Origin: Granulicella sp. L56 | Lineage (GTDB): Bacteria > Acidobacteriota > Terriglobia > Terriglobales > Acidobacteriaceae | Direction of reading: 5' to 3' | DNA length: 64,000 nt | Assembly (NCBI RefSeq): GCF_009765835.1 | Contig: NZ_LMUS01000001.1 | Location: 1,354,198 to 1,418,197, forward strand | Part shown: in pieces, positions 52,270-60,929 of the stretch | Layout: every line of letters starts with the position of its first letter | Position numbering within the stretch: position 1 is the stretch's first letter | Position numbers and translations under genes: made by a program | The notes under the pieces: generated by a model | The model's database searches: none | Seen by the model: only the letters and a program-made list of their open reading frames with translations | Told to the model about the DNA's origin: nothing

Positions 52270-53258
52270 CGCACCGGTCTCCAATCCATCGTCAGTAACC
52301 TCTGGATTGCATCGCTATCAATATTTTCTCTGGTAACGAGGACTGGTTTAACTCGAGTTACTTCAGGAAACGTGCGGCCTTCATGCTGCGATTGAATACT
52401 TTTAATCGCGTCGTAGCCCATCTCATAGGTATTCTGAACAACAATCGAATCTATCTCGCCGCGGCGCAGGTAGTACATCAAATCAAGATCCTGATCGCAG
52501 CCAATTAGTTTTACTGTTTTGTATCGATCTGTGTTTTTGAGTGCAATGTAGGCCCCGCGAGTAGAGGTAATTCCGATGGTTACGATAGCGCTAAGCTGTG
52601 GCGAAGCCCGTAGTATCTCTTCGGCCTGCGCTTCCATTTCCCCAAGACGGAATGATCCTTTGGGACGAGCCACAATTTGAATATTAGGATAGTTTTGTTG
52701 AATTTCATAGGACAGTGCATTTGTAACCTGAACGGTACTGACGATATCGGGATTGAAGCCCAGGATCGCCACAGTCCCTTTTCCATCAAAGAGAGTTGCA
52801 AGTCTCTCAGCAGCCAGTCGACCGGATTCCTCATTATCATTCAATATCTGATGAAGGCCTGCTTCGTGAAGAATAGGCAACGGCGACCCGGTAATGACCA
52901 CCGGAACATGACTCGATAGGGCTCGTCGTATCACAGACGTGAGAGCAACAGCATGGTCTGGTGATAAAACGATCCCACCGGCACGCTCGTTCGTGGCCTT
53001 CTGAACTAAGTCGATTTGCTTGTCAACTTCGTCTTCACTTGCGGGACCGTTCCAGTAGATCTTCCACCGGGTTCCAAGGACTGCCGCTTCCACACCTGCA
53101 TGCTCCGTCTCCCATATCTCCTGTGCCGTCGTCTCTGGAATGACAACGATCGTCTTCGATGACGATCGTGAGCATCCGTCGAGCACCGACAAGCTGCCTA
53201 ATCCTGCGGTGAGCAAGATCAGACTGAAAGCGCATCGAATTTGCGTTGCTGCGAACAC
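52266..53258 (-). CDS. Periplasmic sugar-binding-type lipoprotein (module 1 sensor partner)
   Basis: A 330-residue type 1 periplasmic binding protein (ribose-binding/LacI-like fold). Export signal FSLILLTAGLGSLSVLDGCS with a probable lipid-anchored Cys. The binding-protein fold shows IVVIPETTAQEIWETEHAGV, AGGIVLSPDHAVALTSVIRR, GTVAILGFNP and VKLIGCDQDLDLMYYLRRGE. There is no ABC permease or ATPase nearby, and the gene is coupled to a histidine kinase, so its role is probably signalling and not uptake. It starts at a GTG. The ligand is unknown. Confidence 0.87.
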   Translation of the reverse strand: MFAATQIRCAFSLILLTAGLGSLSVLDGCSRSSSKTIVVIPETTAQEIWETEHAGVEAAVLGTRWKIYWNGPASEDEVDKQIDLVQKATNERAGGIVLSPDHAVALTSVIRRALSSHVPVVITGSPLPILHEAGLHQILNDNEESGRLAAERLATLFDGKGTVAILGFNPDIVSTVQVTNALSYEIQQNYPNIQIVARPKGSFRLGEMEAQAEEILRASPQLSAIVTIGITSTRGAYIALKNTDRYKTVKLIGCDQDLDLMYYLRRGEIDSIVVQNTYEMGYDAIKSIQSQHEGRTFPEVTRVKPVLVTRENIDSDAIQRLLTMDWRPVR

Positions 53259-53321
53259 TCAATCGACACGATACACGGAACTGCGGTATTCAGACCACAT
53301 AAGGAAGCGAATGTTTGCGCC

Positions 53322-53876
53322 TTACTCAGACATTTCCTCGTAAATAGTAGATATTCGCTTCTTCAGAAAAGGGAAGCCCATACCGCGCCACCAGGCCTTG
53401 ATTCCGCGCCACCAAAGAAGGATGCCGGGGAGTGCGAGGATCAGCAGGCCAGCCGCGCCCGCGCCGTTCCACTGCACGCCATGCGATGCGGGGAGCAGCA
53501 GTTCGGTGTGGAAGTCATAGATGAGGTCGACCCAGGTGCGCGGCAGCGGGAGGACCTTGCCGGTCTGCGGATCGGCGACGGCCTGGAACTGCTTCTTCAT
53601 CTGATCGCTCACTTGGAGTTGGAAGATGGGAAGCCGTTCGGAGGGCAGATGCAAGTAAGTGATGGTCGCGCCTGGAAAGATGGACTTGGCTGAAGTCATC
53701 ACGCTGGGGACGGATGCGGTATGCGTCGGGTCGTAGGGCGAGAGACCGGATGGAAGTGTGGTGCAGGTAAGCGTGTCGTGGTAGACCATGAGCGCGCCCG
53801 ACAACGAGATGAGCACGAGGTAGAGCGAGAGCAGGACGCTCAGCCAGAGGTGAACTTGAGACGCCACCCGGTGCAA
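53322..53876 (-). pseudogene. Truncated PepSY-domain membrane protein
   Basis: 184 residues that match only the N-terminal half of PepSY-associated iron-related membrane proteins: LSVLLSLYLVLISLSGALMV, then FHTELLLPASHGVQWNGAGA, LILALPGILLWWRGIK and a stop soon after the WWRG block, where the family normally continues with more helices. The frame begins with a TTG and has a TGA shortly upstream without a good start. It is followed upstream by a receptor fragment, so I call it a remnant of an iron-uptake locus. Confidence 0.65.
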
Positions 53877-53952
53877 GGGATAACCTGCGCGGGTGGCGGA
53901 TGAGGTTGCAAAAGAAGCTCACGTTTTTTGCCCTGTCTGTTCGGTTAGAACC

Positions 53953-54400
53953 TTATGCCCATGGAGGAGCGCGCTGTGCGCAGTGCGGCATAGCCGAGAC
54001 CGAGGAGCTGGACTTGTAGTAGTTGTTGACGGTGACGTTGTCGATGTTGACCTGCAGCGAGACGGGTGCCCTCGTTTTTAACTCATAGCGACCGTCGATG
54101 TCGAGGCGAGCCCATGCGGGGATGCTCTGCGTGTTTACCGTGTCCACGGATTGCCTTGATGACCCTGTCACGCGAGCGTCGAGGAAGAGCGACTTGAGGC
54201 GGGGCACTGGCAAAAGGTGTTATCCGGGAGCGTAATGCTGTAGGGATGATAGCTGTAACGCTCTACTACGCGCAGCTTGCTCGTTGCGTCCCAATCGAAT
54301 TTTTATCGAGCTTTTTCAATCGCCGGGGCGTGATGAGGTTGGCCGTGAAGTTGTTCGATGTTCCGTTGGTAGTTGCCGGTAAATTAGCTGAGAAACTACA
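53953..54400 (-). pseudogene. Remnant of a siderophore-type TonB-dependent receptor
   Basis: The clearest part (53953-54213) reads IPAWARLDIDGRYELKTRAP and VSLQVNIDNVTVNNYYKSSS, the end of a FhuA-like barrel. Its last residues are scrambled compared with the expected final beta-strand. Upstream, another frame gives TANLITPRRLKKL, an earlier barrel piece, with frameshifts and stops between. It forms a degraded pair with the truncated PepSY gene. Nothing else is seen up to 54472. Confidence 0.7.
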
Positions 54401-54472
54401 GTCACACCTCGTGCACAGAATGCCATCAGGTCCGCATCGTGCAACGCTTGCTTCGCTACAACTGAGGAGGTG

Positions 54473-56074
54473 TTACTTAGGTCGTTGAAGACTAACATGC
54501 AGAAGTTGCAGTGTATTCGAATGCGCGATCATGCGCCCATCACACATCACTTGAAGCCCTACTCCACGGTTATATCGGCTGCCATCGCGGTCATATAAGA
54601 TCGTCAGAAGATGACCATGGTATGGAAGACCTTCGATCGCAAAGTAATTCCATGCACGAGGCGGCAGGAGAGGATGAACGATAAATTCATTCTGGCCGCT
54701 GGGCCTGAGTCCAATCAGTCCAGTAATGATCAGGTCTGCGAAGCCAGAATGGTTGTAGTAGCGCCCTCGATTCGCCGGCGGCTGATGCTTGGCGATGAGA
54801 ATATCCCGGGCGAGCCATTCTCCGGTATCGGGATCAAGGTCTTCATCGATCCAGGGTATTGTCTTTCCATTGCCTAGATGGAGTTGATGCGAATGCGCAT
54901 AGGTCTTCAACAACCGCAGATAGTCGTCCGAATTCATGATGCTTTGCTTAGGCTCATTAAGCAGGTTGGCGAGAGCAACCAACGTCTGAGTCGTAGCAAA
55001 TGGCCAGGAAGGCCCATTCCACAGGCATTCATGTGAGTTCTTGAAATCGTATCTCGGGTTTCGACGCTCCGCCGTAGTAGGTCCATAACGTCCCGCAAAA
55101 CCATCCTTCGCAAACAGCGCTTTCCAGGCGACATCATACTTCGAGGAGGGAATGTCAAAGTACCAGGGAATAAAGCCGATCAGCTCTCGATCGCCTGTCC
55201 AGCCGGAGGACGCGGTTCGCACGACAGTTTCAAAAAACTCATCATGCGGGTTCCAAAGACGATTTTCAATCAGGTTTTGAAGATCGCTCGCCTTTTTATT
55301 ATATTTCTCGGCCAACGTTGTCTTACCCGCCAATTCGGCAATGCGCGAGATGGCAAGCGCGTCTCCGTACATATAGCTGTTAATGGTGGGGCGATAGCCA
55401 TTCCCGCTGATGCTGTGCTCCATCCCATCCCGATCGTCGATCTGCCAGAAAAGACCATTAGCATCCTGATGCGTCTTCTCCCATGCCTCATAGTTCTTTT
55501 CGAGATCGGGGAGGAGTTGAATCGCAAATTGTTTGTCTCCGGTCGATAGATAGAGCTGGTAGACAGAATCTGCGGCAGCAAAGCTATATCGGAGAGGATC
55601 TCCATCGGGACCAAACCAGAACCTGGTGTAGTCTTCGGCGTATTCCGGGTTACGCAGCCATCGCGCCTCTTTTATGTGGTGTTCCGCCGCGGCATCGATC
55701 GTATTAAACTTGCCCGCCCAAGCTACATAGGGGAAGAATTCATCAATTACAAATCCGCCCGATGTCCGCTTGATGTGTTTCTGAAAAGAATACCAACGGA
55801 AGTAATAAACCTCCTCCAATTCCTTGTCTGGGACATCAAGCCACGGAATATTTTTTTCGAACCACTCCCATGGAAGCGGTGGGGCCGTCCCAAGCAAAGC
55901 TTGTTCCTCTTTGGAAAATCCCTCAAAATAATGCCGAAAACTAGCTGGATCGAGGACCGCCTTCGATGCCGGTCTTTTTACTTCAGAAAGACCGATACCA
56001 TGCGCCGCCGACAACACGCCGAGGATTGCAATAAATTGAATAATGCGGTGAAAAACACCTAATCGAGTTTGCAT
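54473..56074 (-). CDS. Exported (alpha/alpha)6-barrel glycosidase (MGH1/GH63/GH142-like)
   Basis: A 533-residue enzyme whose ATG overlaps the stop of the upstream gene (TAATG at 56074), so the two are coupled. The signal is IIQFIAILGVLSAAHG. The barrel is marked by YYFRWYSFQKHIKRT, FIPWYFDIPSSKYDVAWKAL, HECLWNGPSWPFATTQTLVA and YYNHSGFADLIITGLIGLRP; the last two are typical of GH63/MGH1-type enzymes, with the acidic residues of DEDLDPDTGEW as catalytic candidates. The closest family is uncertain; GH142 beta-L-arabinofuranosidase-like domains are one option given the neighbours. Confidence 0.75.
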   Translation of the reverse strand: MQTRLGVFHRIIQFIAILGVLSAAHGIGLSEVKRPASKAVLDPASFRHYFEGFSKEEQALLGTAPPLPWEWFEKNIPWLDVPDKELEEVYYFRWYSFQKHIKRTSGGFVIDEFFPYVAWAGKFNTIDAAAEHHIKEARWLRNPEYAEDYTRFWFGPDGDPLRYSFAAADSVYQLYLSTGDKQFAIQLLPDLEKNYEAWEKTHQDANGLFWQIDDRDGMEHSISGNGYRPTINSYMYGDALAISRIAELAGKTTLAEKYNKKASDLQNLIENRLWNPHDEFFETVVRTASSGWTGDRELIGFIPWYFDIPSSKYDVAWKALFAKDGFAGRYGPTTAERRNPRYDFKNSHECLWNGPSWPFATTQTLVALANLLNEPKQSIMNSDDYLRLLKTYAHSHQLHLGNGKTIPWIDEDLDPDTGEWLARDILIAKHQPPANRGRYYNHSGFADLIITGLIGLRPSGQNEFIVHPLLPPRAWNYFAIEGLPYHGHLLTILYDRDGSRYNRGVGLQVMCDGRMIAHSNTLQLLHVSLQRPK

Positions 56075-57051
56075 TAATCCGCCACAAATCCAAGATCTTC
56101 GCCTGCATGCACCACCAAGCCGATCTGTTCGAGCGACTTGTGCCTGCCGTTGTACCAAAGCATCCAGCGGCCTCGAGCATAGACCGCATAGGGCTTATAG
56201 CAGGCATCTGCGTCCCATCCTCCGGGTGTCGGTCGAACGATTGGGTTTCCCGAGTGCCTGACCCAATTCGCAATTCCATCTTTAGACCTTGCCATGCCGA
56301 TCTGGGCATGATCGATATCCCGGAAGCCTACATAGAAGCTGTAATACCATCCCTTCCAGTAAATGATTTGAGCGGCAGTCACTCTCTCCTTCTCCCAGTC
56401 GATGCCAGGTTCTGGAGTAATGACTGGATTAGCCGAAAACTTCTCCCAACGCAGCCCATCCAGGCTGGTCGCATACCCAATAGCATTGGGTTCATATTGT
56501 TGACCTGCCGAATACCATAATTTCCACAGGAGCTTTTGCTTGTCCCACATGACATGAGGGCACATCACCGCAACACCTTCCCAAGGAAGAACAGCTTCCA
56601 GAACAGGACGCGAGGACTGCCTCAACCATGTACGCCCGTCTGCGCTCTTTGCATAGCCGATCATGGATTTCCCATTTGCCTGGCCCGTGTACCACATGTG
56701 GTAGCCGTCCTTCCGGTGAACGACTACGGGGCGATTGATGTCGTCTTCCCATCTCGTATCCGGGTTGGGACCCAGAACTACCTGAGGTGGGCTCCAGTGA
56801 ATACCGTCCTTGCTCTCGGTCAGCGCAATACTTTTTTTCGGACGCCACGAGATCCACATCTTATAGACGCCCTCTTCGTACAGCACGCAAATGTCGAAAC
56901 AAGTCCCGTAGTTGCCTCCCAGCACTGGATCACCAGCATATTTATCCCAACCGCTATGGGCCTCAGATTTAAGTAATCCCTCGCCATGAGAGATCGATGA
57001 TTCAAATCCCGTCATAGCCATCAGTACCAACAACTCTCTTCTTGTCATCAT
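56074..57051 (-). CDS. Exported five-bladed beta-propeller glycosidase (GH43/GH130/GH137-like)
   Basis: About 325 residues. MTRRELLVLMAMTGFESSIS is a twin-arginine-like signal; ATGs at 57057 and 57048 are alternatives. Repeated blades read YKMWISWRPKKSIALTESKD, YHMWYTGQANGKSMIGYAKS, LWKLWYSAGQQYEPNAIGYA and YYSFYVGFRDIDHAQIGMAR. Each ends in a short Asp-Gly-x-x-W turn, as in GH43, GH130 and GH137. The family cannot be fixed by eye. Coupling to the (alpha/alpha)6 enzyme suggests that the pair attacks successive linkages of the same glycan. Confidence 0.72.
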   Translation of the reverse strand: MMTRRELLVLMAMTGFESSISHGEGLLKSEAHSGWDKYAGDPVLGGNYGTCFDICVLYEEGVYKMWISWRPKKSIALTESKDGIHWSPPQVVLGPNPDTRWEDDINRPVVVHRKDGYHMWYTGQANGKSMIGYAKSADGRTWLRQSSRPVLEAVLPWEGVAVMCPHVMWDKQKLLWKLWYSAGQQYEPNAIGYATSLDGLRWEKFSANPVITPEPGIDWEKERVTAAQIIYWKGWYYSFYVGFRDIDHAQIGMARSKDGIANWVRHSGNPIVRPTPGGWDADACYKPYAVYARGRWMLWYNGRHKSLEQIGLVVHAGEDLGFVAD

Positions 57052-57188
57052 CCGCATCCGCCCTTCATGTTGAATTGCTCCTGAAGATACTTGACGGGGC
57101 CAGCTTAGCCCTTGTATCAACAGCAAATTTTTATTAGTTAGAGTACAGAGTGGGAATTATCAGGAGGCTTATACCTTGATGCGTTAAG

Positions 57189-57221
57189 CTGCGAGGCCGC
57201 GATGTGCGAACGGCCTCGCAG
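57189..57221. terminator. Stem-loop after receptor 3
   Basis: Exact 10-bp arms CTGCGAGGCC and GGCCTCGCAG with a 13-base loop, 19 bases after the receptor 3 stop on the minus strand. No T-run follows. Confidence 0.6.
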
Positions 57222-57239
57222 ATGTGTGCTCATCCGAGA

Positions 57240-60200
57240 TCAGAAGAGAATGTGCGCCGACAATTGAATATTTCGCGGACTCTGTGCTGAGTTGATAACA
57301 CCGAAGCCAAGCATATTTGGACCTACAGTGTTGTTGTAGTTAGGAGCATTTAGTACGGTATGGTTGAGTGTATTGAATGCTTCAATGTGAAAATTCAGCT
57401 TGCACTCCTTCACAATATCGAAATCTTTATCCAGACTTGAATTAAACATGATCCCCGCCGGGCCTTTATAAATACCGGTTGTTGCATTTCCAAGGAACAG
57501 GCGCTGTCCGACACTAGGCAGCGTTGTCGGTACCCCATTTATCGATACCTGATCGGCGCGGACAAATTTATTCGGATCGATCCACGTCAGGCCGATCATA
57601 GTGCCCGACGGATCGCGCGCGACTTGTCCGCGGCTCTTGAGTAGCGCGCCACCGCCAGTGTAAGTGGCGTTGCAGCCAGCCGATCCAAAGTTGAACTCGC
57701 TACAGTTGTAATCGCCAATACTGCCGTACGCGCCTGTATTGCCATTGATCGTCCCGCCGACGTACCAGCCTCCTAGAATCCTCTTTATCCACCATGACTG
57801 GTTGTGGGGGCCAGGTAGAGCATATCGGAATGCCACCGCCATAGCTTGCGCTGCGCCAGGGCTATAGTAGTCCAGGCCGCAGTCTGCTTGATAGCGACAA
57901 CCATTTTGCGTCGCATTGGTGCTGTAGGTGTAATTACCCATAAAGGTCAAGCCATACGAATACCGCTTGTTCACTCGTACCTGAAGAGCGTTGTACATGG
58001 AGTTGTAGTCGGAAGCATCCATATTGATAGAGTTAAATCCATCAGCGAAATACGGCTGACGGGAATAGATATTCGTCACCTCATTCGTGCTCTCCCCGGG
58101 AATGAAACGGGGCCAGTTATAGTTATAGGTTTCGTCGAGGTGCGTACCTCTTGTTCCCACCCAGGCGACAGAAACTAGATATGAATTTACGGGCTCAATT
58201 TCAAAGGTTACATTGAACTCATGAATTCTTCCGGAGTTATAGTTCTGAGCCATGGCCAGAGTATTCACCGGATTTGGGAAGACGAGAGTATTATTACCCG
58301 GAGCGCCCGCTGCCGGGGCTTTGAACGGAAACGGAACACTGCCATATTGCACATATGGGTTTGCCAAGTCCAACTTCTGGATGTTCGGCGAATAATTGAC
58401 TCCATAGGGGGCTGTGTTGGTGTACCCATTGAAGCCAAGCAGAACCTGGTAATTCGAGTACATTCCATAGCCGCCCTTCAATGCAGCTTTACCATTTCCC
58501 AGGATGTCCCAGGCAAAAGACACGCGCGGTCCTACGTCGCCCCATCGAACGCCGTAAAGATTCTTGGGCACGCCTCGGTCGCCGATCGTCACCAGGCCAA
58601 CGGGCGCGGTTGGGAAAACTGTAGAAGCCTGGCCTGGGTGAAAGGTAACGAAGTTGTCGTGAACGGGTTGAATACCAAAGTGCGGTTCCCAGCGCGCTCC
58701 GATCATGGCCGTCAGCCGAGGAGTTAATTTAATAGTGTCCTGGACGTAGGCTTCCCTGGCGGGATAGAGAATATCCAATGCCTGGGTATTATTTTGCGCA
58801 AAGCTTCCTACTCCTCCTTTAAGTAACATGTCCGCGATGCCGTTGCCGGTCCCGCCGACGTTGATATTGGAATCACTGAAGGAAACGCCACCGCCTGCAC
58901 CCCACGTCTGGTCGAAGACCTCGTGGAACTGACGAATCTCGACACCGGCCTTTAGTGTGTGCCGCCCTGCGGTCAAGGTGAAGTTATCAGATAAATCAAC
59001 GACATTTTGAGCTAGCGGATTGACATAGCCGTTATACAGGCCCATGCCCATCGCCCGTGGAAAGGTGATCTGCTGAACATCGGGAGCCTCGACGTCCCCG
59101 ACCGCGCCGATACCGGTATTTCCGGCTCCAAACAACTCCTTTCCCGGCGTCCATGTATTGGTCACCGAAATATTGATTCGCGTCACTCCCACGATAAAGT
59201 TGTTCAACATCTTTGGAGAGATCGCGTAGGTGTCATTCAGAGTCCAGGCTTGCATCTTCTTTGGCTCGCCCCACGTCGCATCCGGATTCGGATAATGCGT
59301 GGCCCATGAAGCCTCACTGAACTCGTCATACATATCGTCGAAGGTCGGGTTATCGTTATACCACCACAAGCTTCCTAACAAGCGGTGCTTGTCACTAAAG
59401 TTCTCGTCAATTCTTCCTGTAAAAGTCTGCGTAATATCCGAATAATTTGGGTTCCATGTGAACGTATCGAGGCCGCTGGTGGGGGCAGGCAGGACACTCG
59501 TACCGGAGTGTATGAGTTGACCCAGTGTCGAGAAATCCGACACTGGAATAATCGGCGTTGGAACACCATTGATTACAGGAATGCCATCCGGAGAGTTTGT
59601 AAAATTTCCATTACGCTCTTCATCGGTAATTGTCTGTCCCGTAGTAGTGGATCGCTTTGAAGTGCCGGTGCGTTCGTACGATGTAAAGAAGAAGGTCTTG
59701 TTCTTTCCGTTGTAGAGCTTCGGAAGTAGAACAGGGCCGCCAACATTGCCTCCATACCATCGCTGAGAGAATGGCTGCCGGGCTACACCCTGCCAGTTAT
59801 TTTGCCATGAGTTTGCATTCCAGGCGCTATTCTGAAAATAAGCCCAGCCCTGGCCGTGAAGATCATTGGTTCCGCTCTTCATGACGGCTTCGACTTGACC
59901 GCCTGCGCCTCGCGCGACCGAGGCATCCGGCAGACTTGTGGAAACGCTGAATTCCGCTATATTCTCCGACTGCGGAAACGGTGTCGCGGAGCCATGAACG
60001 TAATCGACAACGCTGCTCCCATTAATGCTGTAGTTGTTACTTAGGCCGGAGACTCCGTTGAAACTAGTCACCGGAACGTTATAGCTTGCGCCTGTCCCCG
60101 CAGCAGTGGCTCCAGGCATCAACAGTTCAAGAGACTCACGCGGATCACGCCCCTCCACAGGAACTCCCTTAATAAGGTTGGAGTCAAAGGTAGTTTGAAT

Positions 60201-60662
60201 TTTTGCGGTCTCTGTATCAACCAGAGCCGAAGAACCCGATACATTCACTATCTGGTTTGCGGACCCAATCTGTAGAGTAACCGGTAGATTAACTGTGTCA
60301 CGCGCATGGAGTATAACGTCTGATGCCCTGAACATCTTGAATCCGTCTAAAGAGCAGTTCACCGTATATGTTCCAACCGGAAGCGAAACGAACCTGTAAT
60401 AGCCACTGCCGTTGCTTGTGGCTTTCGCCTCCACGCCTGTCTCCACGTTGCGTGCAACCACTATCGCATTTGGAATCACGGCGCCAGTCTGATCTGTCAC
60501 TGAACCAACCAGCAAGGCCGAGATGTCCACCTGAGCAAACAATGAGGTGGAAGAGGAGATAAAGAAGGCTATACATGCCAAGGCCAGCAGAGGAGCAATC
60601 ATGACTCCGGTTGTGCGACTTCCTGAATTATTTTTCTTACCGCATAGTCCTAAGCAAAGCAT
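57240..60662 (-). CDS. Large Oar-like TonB-dependent receptor (glycan locus, receptor 3)
   Basis: Outer-membrane transporter of about 1,140 residues. The start at 60662 follows GGAGG by four bases; the frame to 60722 has no such site. An atypically long N-terminus precedes the hydrophobic signal (MIAPLLALACIAFFISSSTS, then LFAQ). The CarboxypepD_reg-like domain is ALLVGSVTDQTGAVIPNAIV. The plug includes GVPVEGRDPRESLELLMPG and the barrel ends SPRNIQLSAHILF. Its leader differs from that of receptors 1 and 2, so it is probably under another regulator, plausibly module 2. Confidence 0.93.
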   Translation of the reverse strand: MLCLGLCGKKNNSGSRTTGVMIAPLLALACIAFFISSSTSLFAQVDISALLVGSVTDQTGAVIPNAIVVARNVETGVEAKATSNGSGYYRFVSLPVGTYTVNCSLDGFKMFRASDVILHARDTVNLPVTLQIGSANQIVNVSGSSALVDTETAKIQTTFDSNLIKGVPVEGRDPRESLELLMPGATAAGTGASYNVPVTSFNGVSGLSNNYSINGSSVVDYVHGSATPFPQSENIAEFSVSTSLPDASVARGAGGQVEAVMKSGTNDLHGQGWAYFQNSAWNANSWQNNWQGVARQPFSQRWYGGNVGGPVLLPKLYNGKNKTFFFTSYERTGTSKRSTTTGQTITDEERNGNFTNSPDGIPVINGVPTPIIPVSDFSTLGQLIHSGTSVLPAPTSGLDTFTWNPNYSDITQTFTGRIDENFSDKHRLLGSLWWYNDNPTFDDMYDEFSEASWATHYPNPDATWGEPKKMQAWTLNDTYAISPKMLNNFIVGVTRINISVTNTWTPGKELFGAGNTGIGAVGDVEAPDVQQITFPRAMGMGLYNGYVNPLAQNVVDLSDNFTLTAGRHTLKAGVEIRQFHEVFDQTWGAGGGVSFSDSNINVGGTGNGIADMLLKGGVGSFAQNNTQALDILYPAREAYVQDTIKLTPRLTAMIGARWEPHFGIQPVHDNFVTFHPGQASTVFPTAPVGLVTIGDRGVPKNLYGVRWGDVGPRVSFAWDILGNGKAALKGGYGMYSNYQVLLGFNGYTNTAPYGVNYSPNIQKLDLANPYVQYGSVPFPFKAPAAGAPGNNTLVFPNPVNTLAMAQNYNSGRIHEFNVTFEIEPVNSYLVSVAWVGTRGTHLDETYNYNWPRFIPGESTNEVTNIYSRQPYFADGFNSINMDASDYNSMYNALQVRVNKRYSYGLTFMGNYTYSTNATQNGCRYQADCGLDYYSPGAAQAMAVAFRYALPGPHNQSWWIKRILGGWYVGGTINGNTGAYGSIGDYNCSEFNFGSAGCNATYTGGGALLKSRGQVARDPSGTMIGLTWIDPNKFVRADQVSINGVPTTLPSVGQRLFLGNATTGIYKGPAGIMFNSSLDKDFDIVKECKLNFHIEAFNTLNHTVLNAPNYNNTVGPNMLGFGVINSAQSPRNIQLSAHILF

Positions 60663-60732
60663 CGTGCCTCCAAAGAATAGATCTAGAAACCAGGATTTCC
60701 CATATTTGCCAAAGCTCCTCACCCATTCCAGG

Positions 60733-60742
60733 ATGACGTCAT
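60733..60742. promoter_or_regulatory. ATGACGTCAT palindrome upstream of receptor 3
   Basis: A 10-bp perfect palindrome 71-80 bases before the receptor 3 start. No bacterial regulator is assigned; it may be chance. Confidence 0.3.
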
Positions 60743-60816
60743 GGCATCAAAGCATGTTCGTTTGGTTATGGAAAACGTGATAACTCTATTCGTCTGCAAC
60801 GAGGTCCGTCATGATG

Positions 60817-60838
60817 CCATTGCATCAATATGCAATGG
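60817..60838. promoter_or_regulatory. Inverted repeat in the receptor 3 / module 2 gap
   Basis: Arms CCATTGCA and TGCAATGG with a TCAATA spacer. TGCATCAA/TTGATGCA-like words recur on both sides (60821, 60864). The heptamer CGCACTA at 60845-60851 is the inverse of TAGTGCG in the receptor 1 leader. The gap of 267 bases between receptor 3 and the module 2 kinase contains no gene. Confidence 0.4.
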
Positions 60839-60929
60839 TTCATTCGCACTATGCTATGCATTCTTGATGCAACACCTTCGCCCGGCAACAGCGACGGCGT
60901 ATGGCGGAAATGGAAGAAAGGCGCCTCTT

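Noticed and set aside
53515..53922. Minus-strand 135-codon frame overlapping the PepSY remnant
   Set aside because: Better initiation context than the PepSY frame, but it is an Arg/His/Pro-rich shifted reading of the same DNA; the PepSY frame has recognisable helices.
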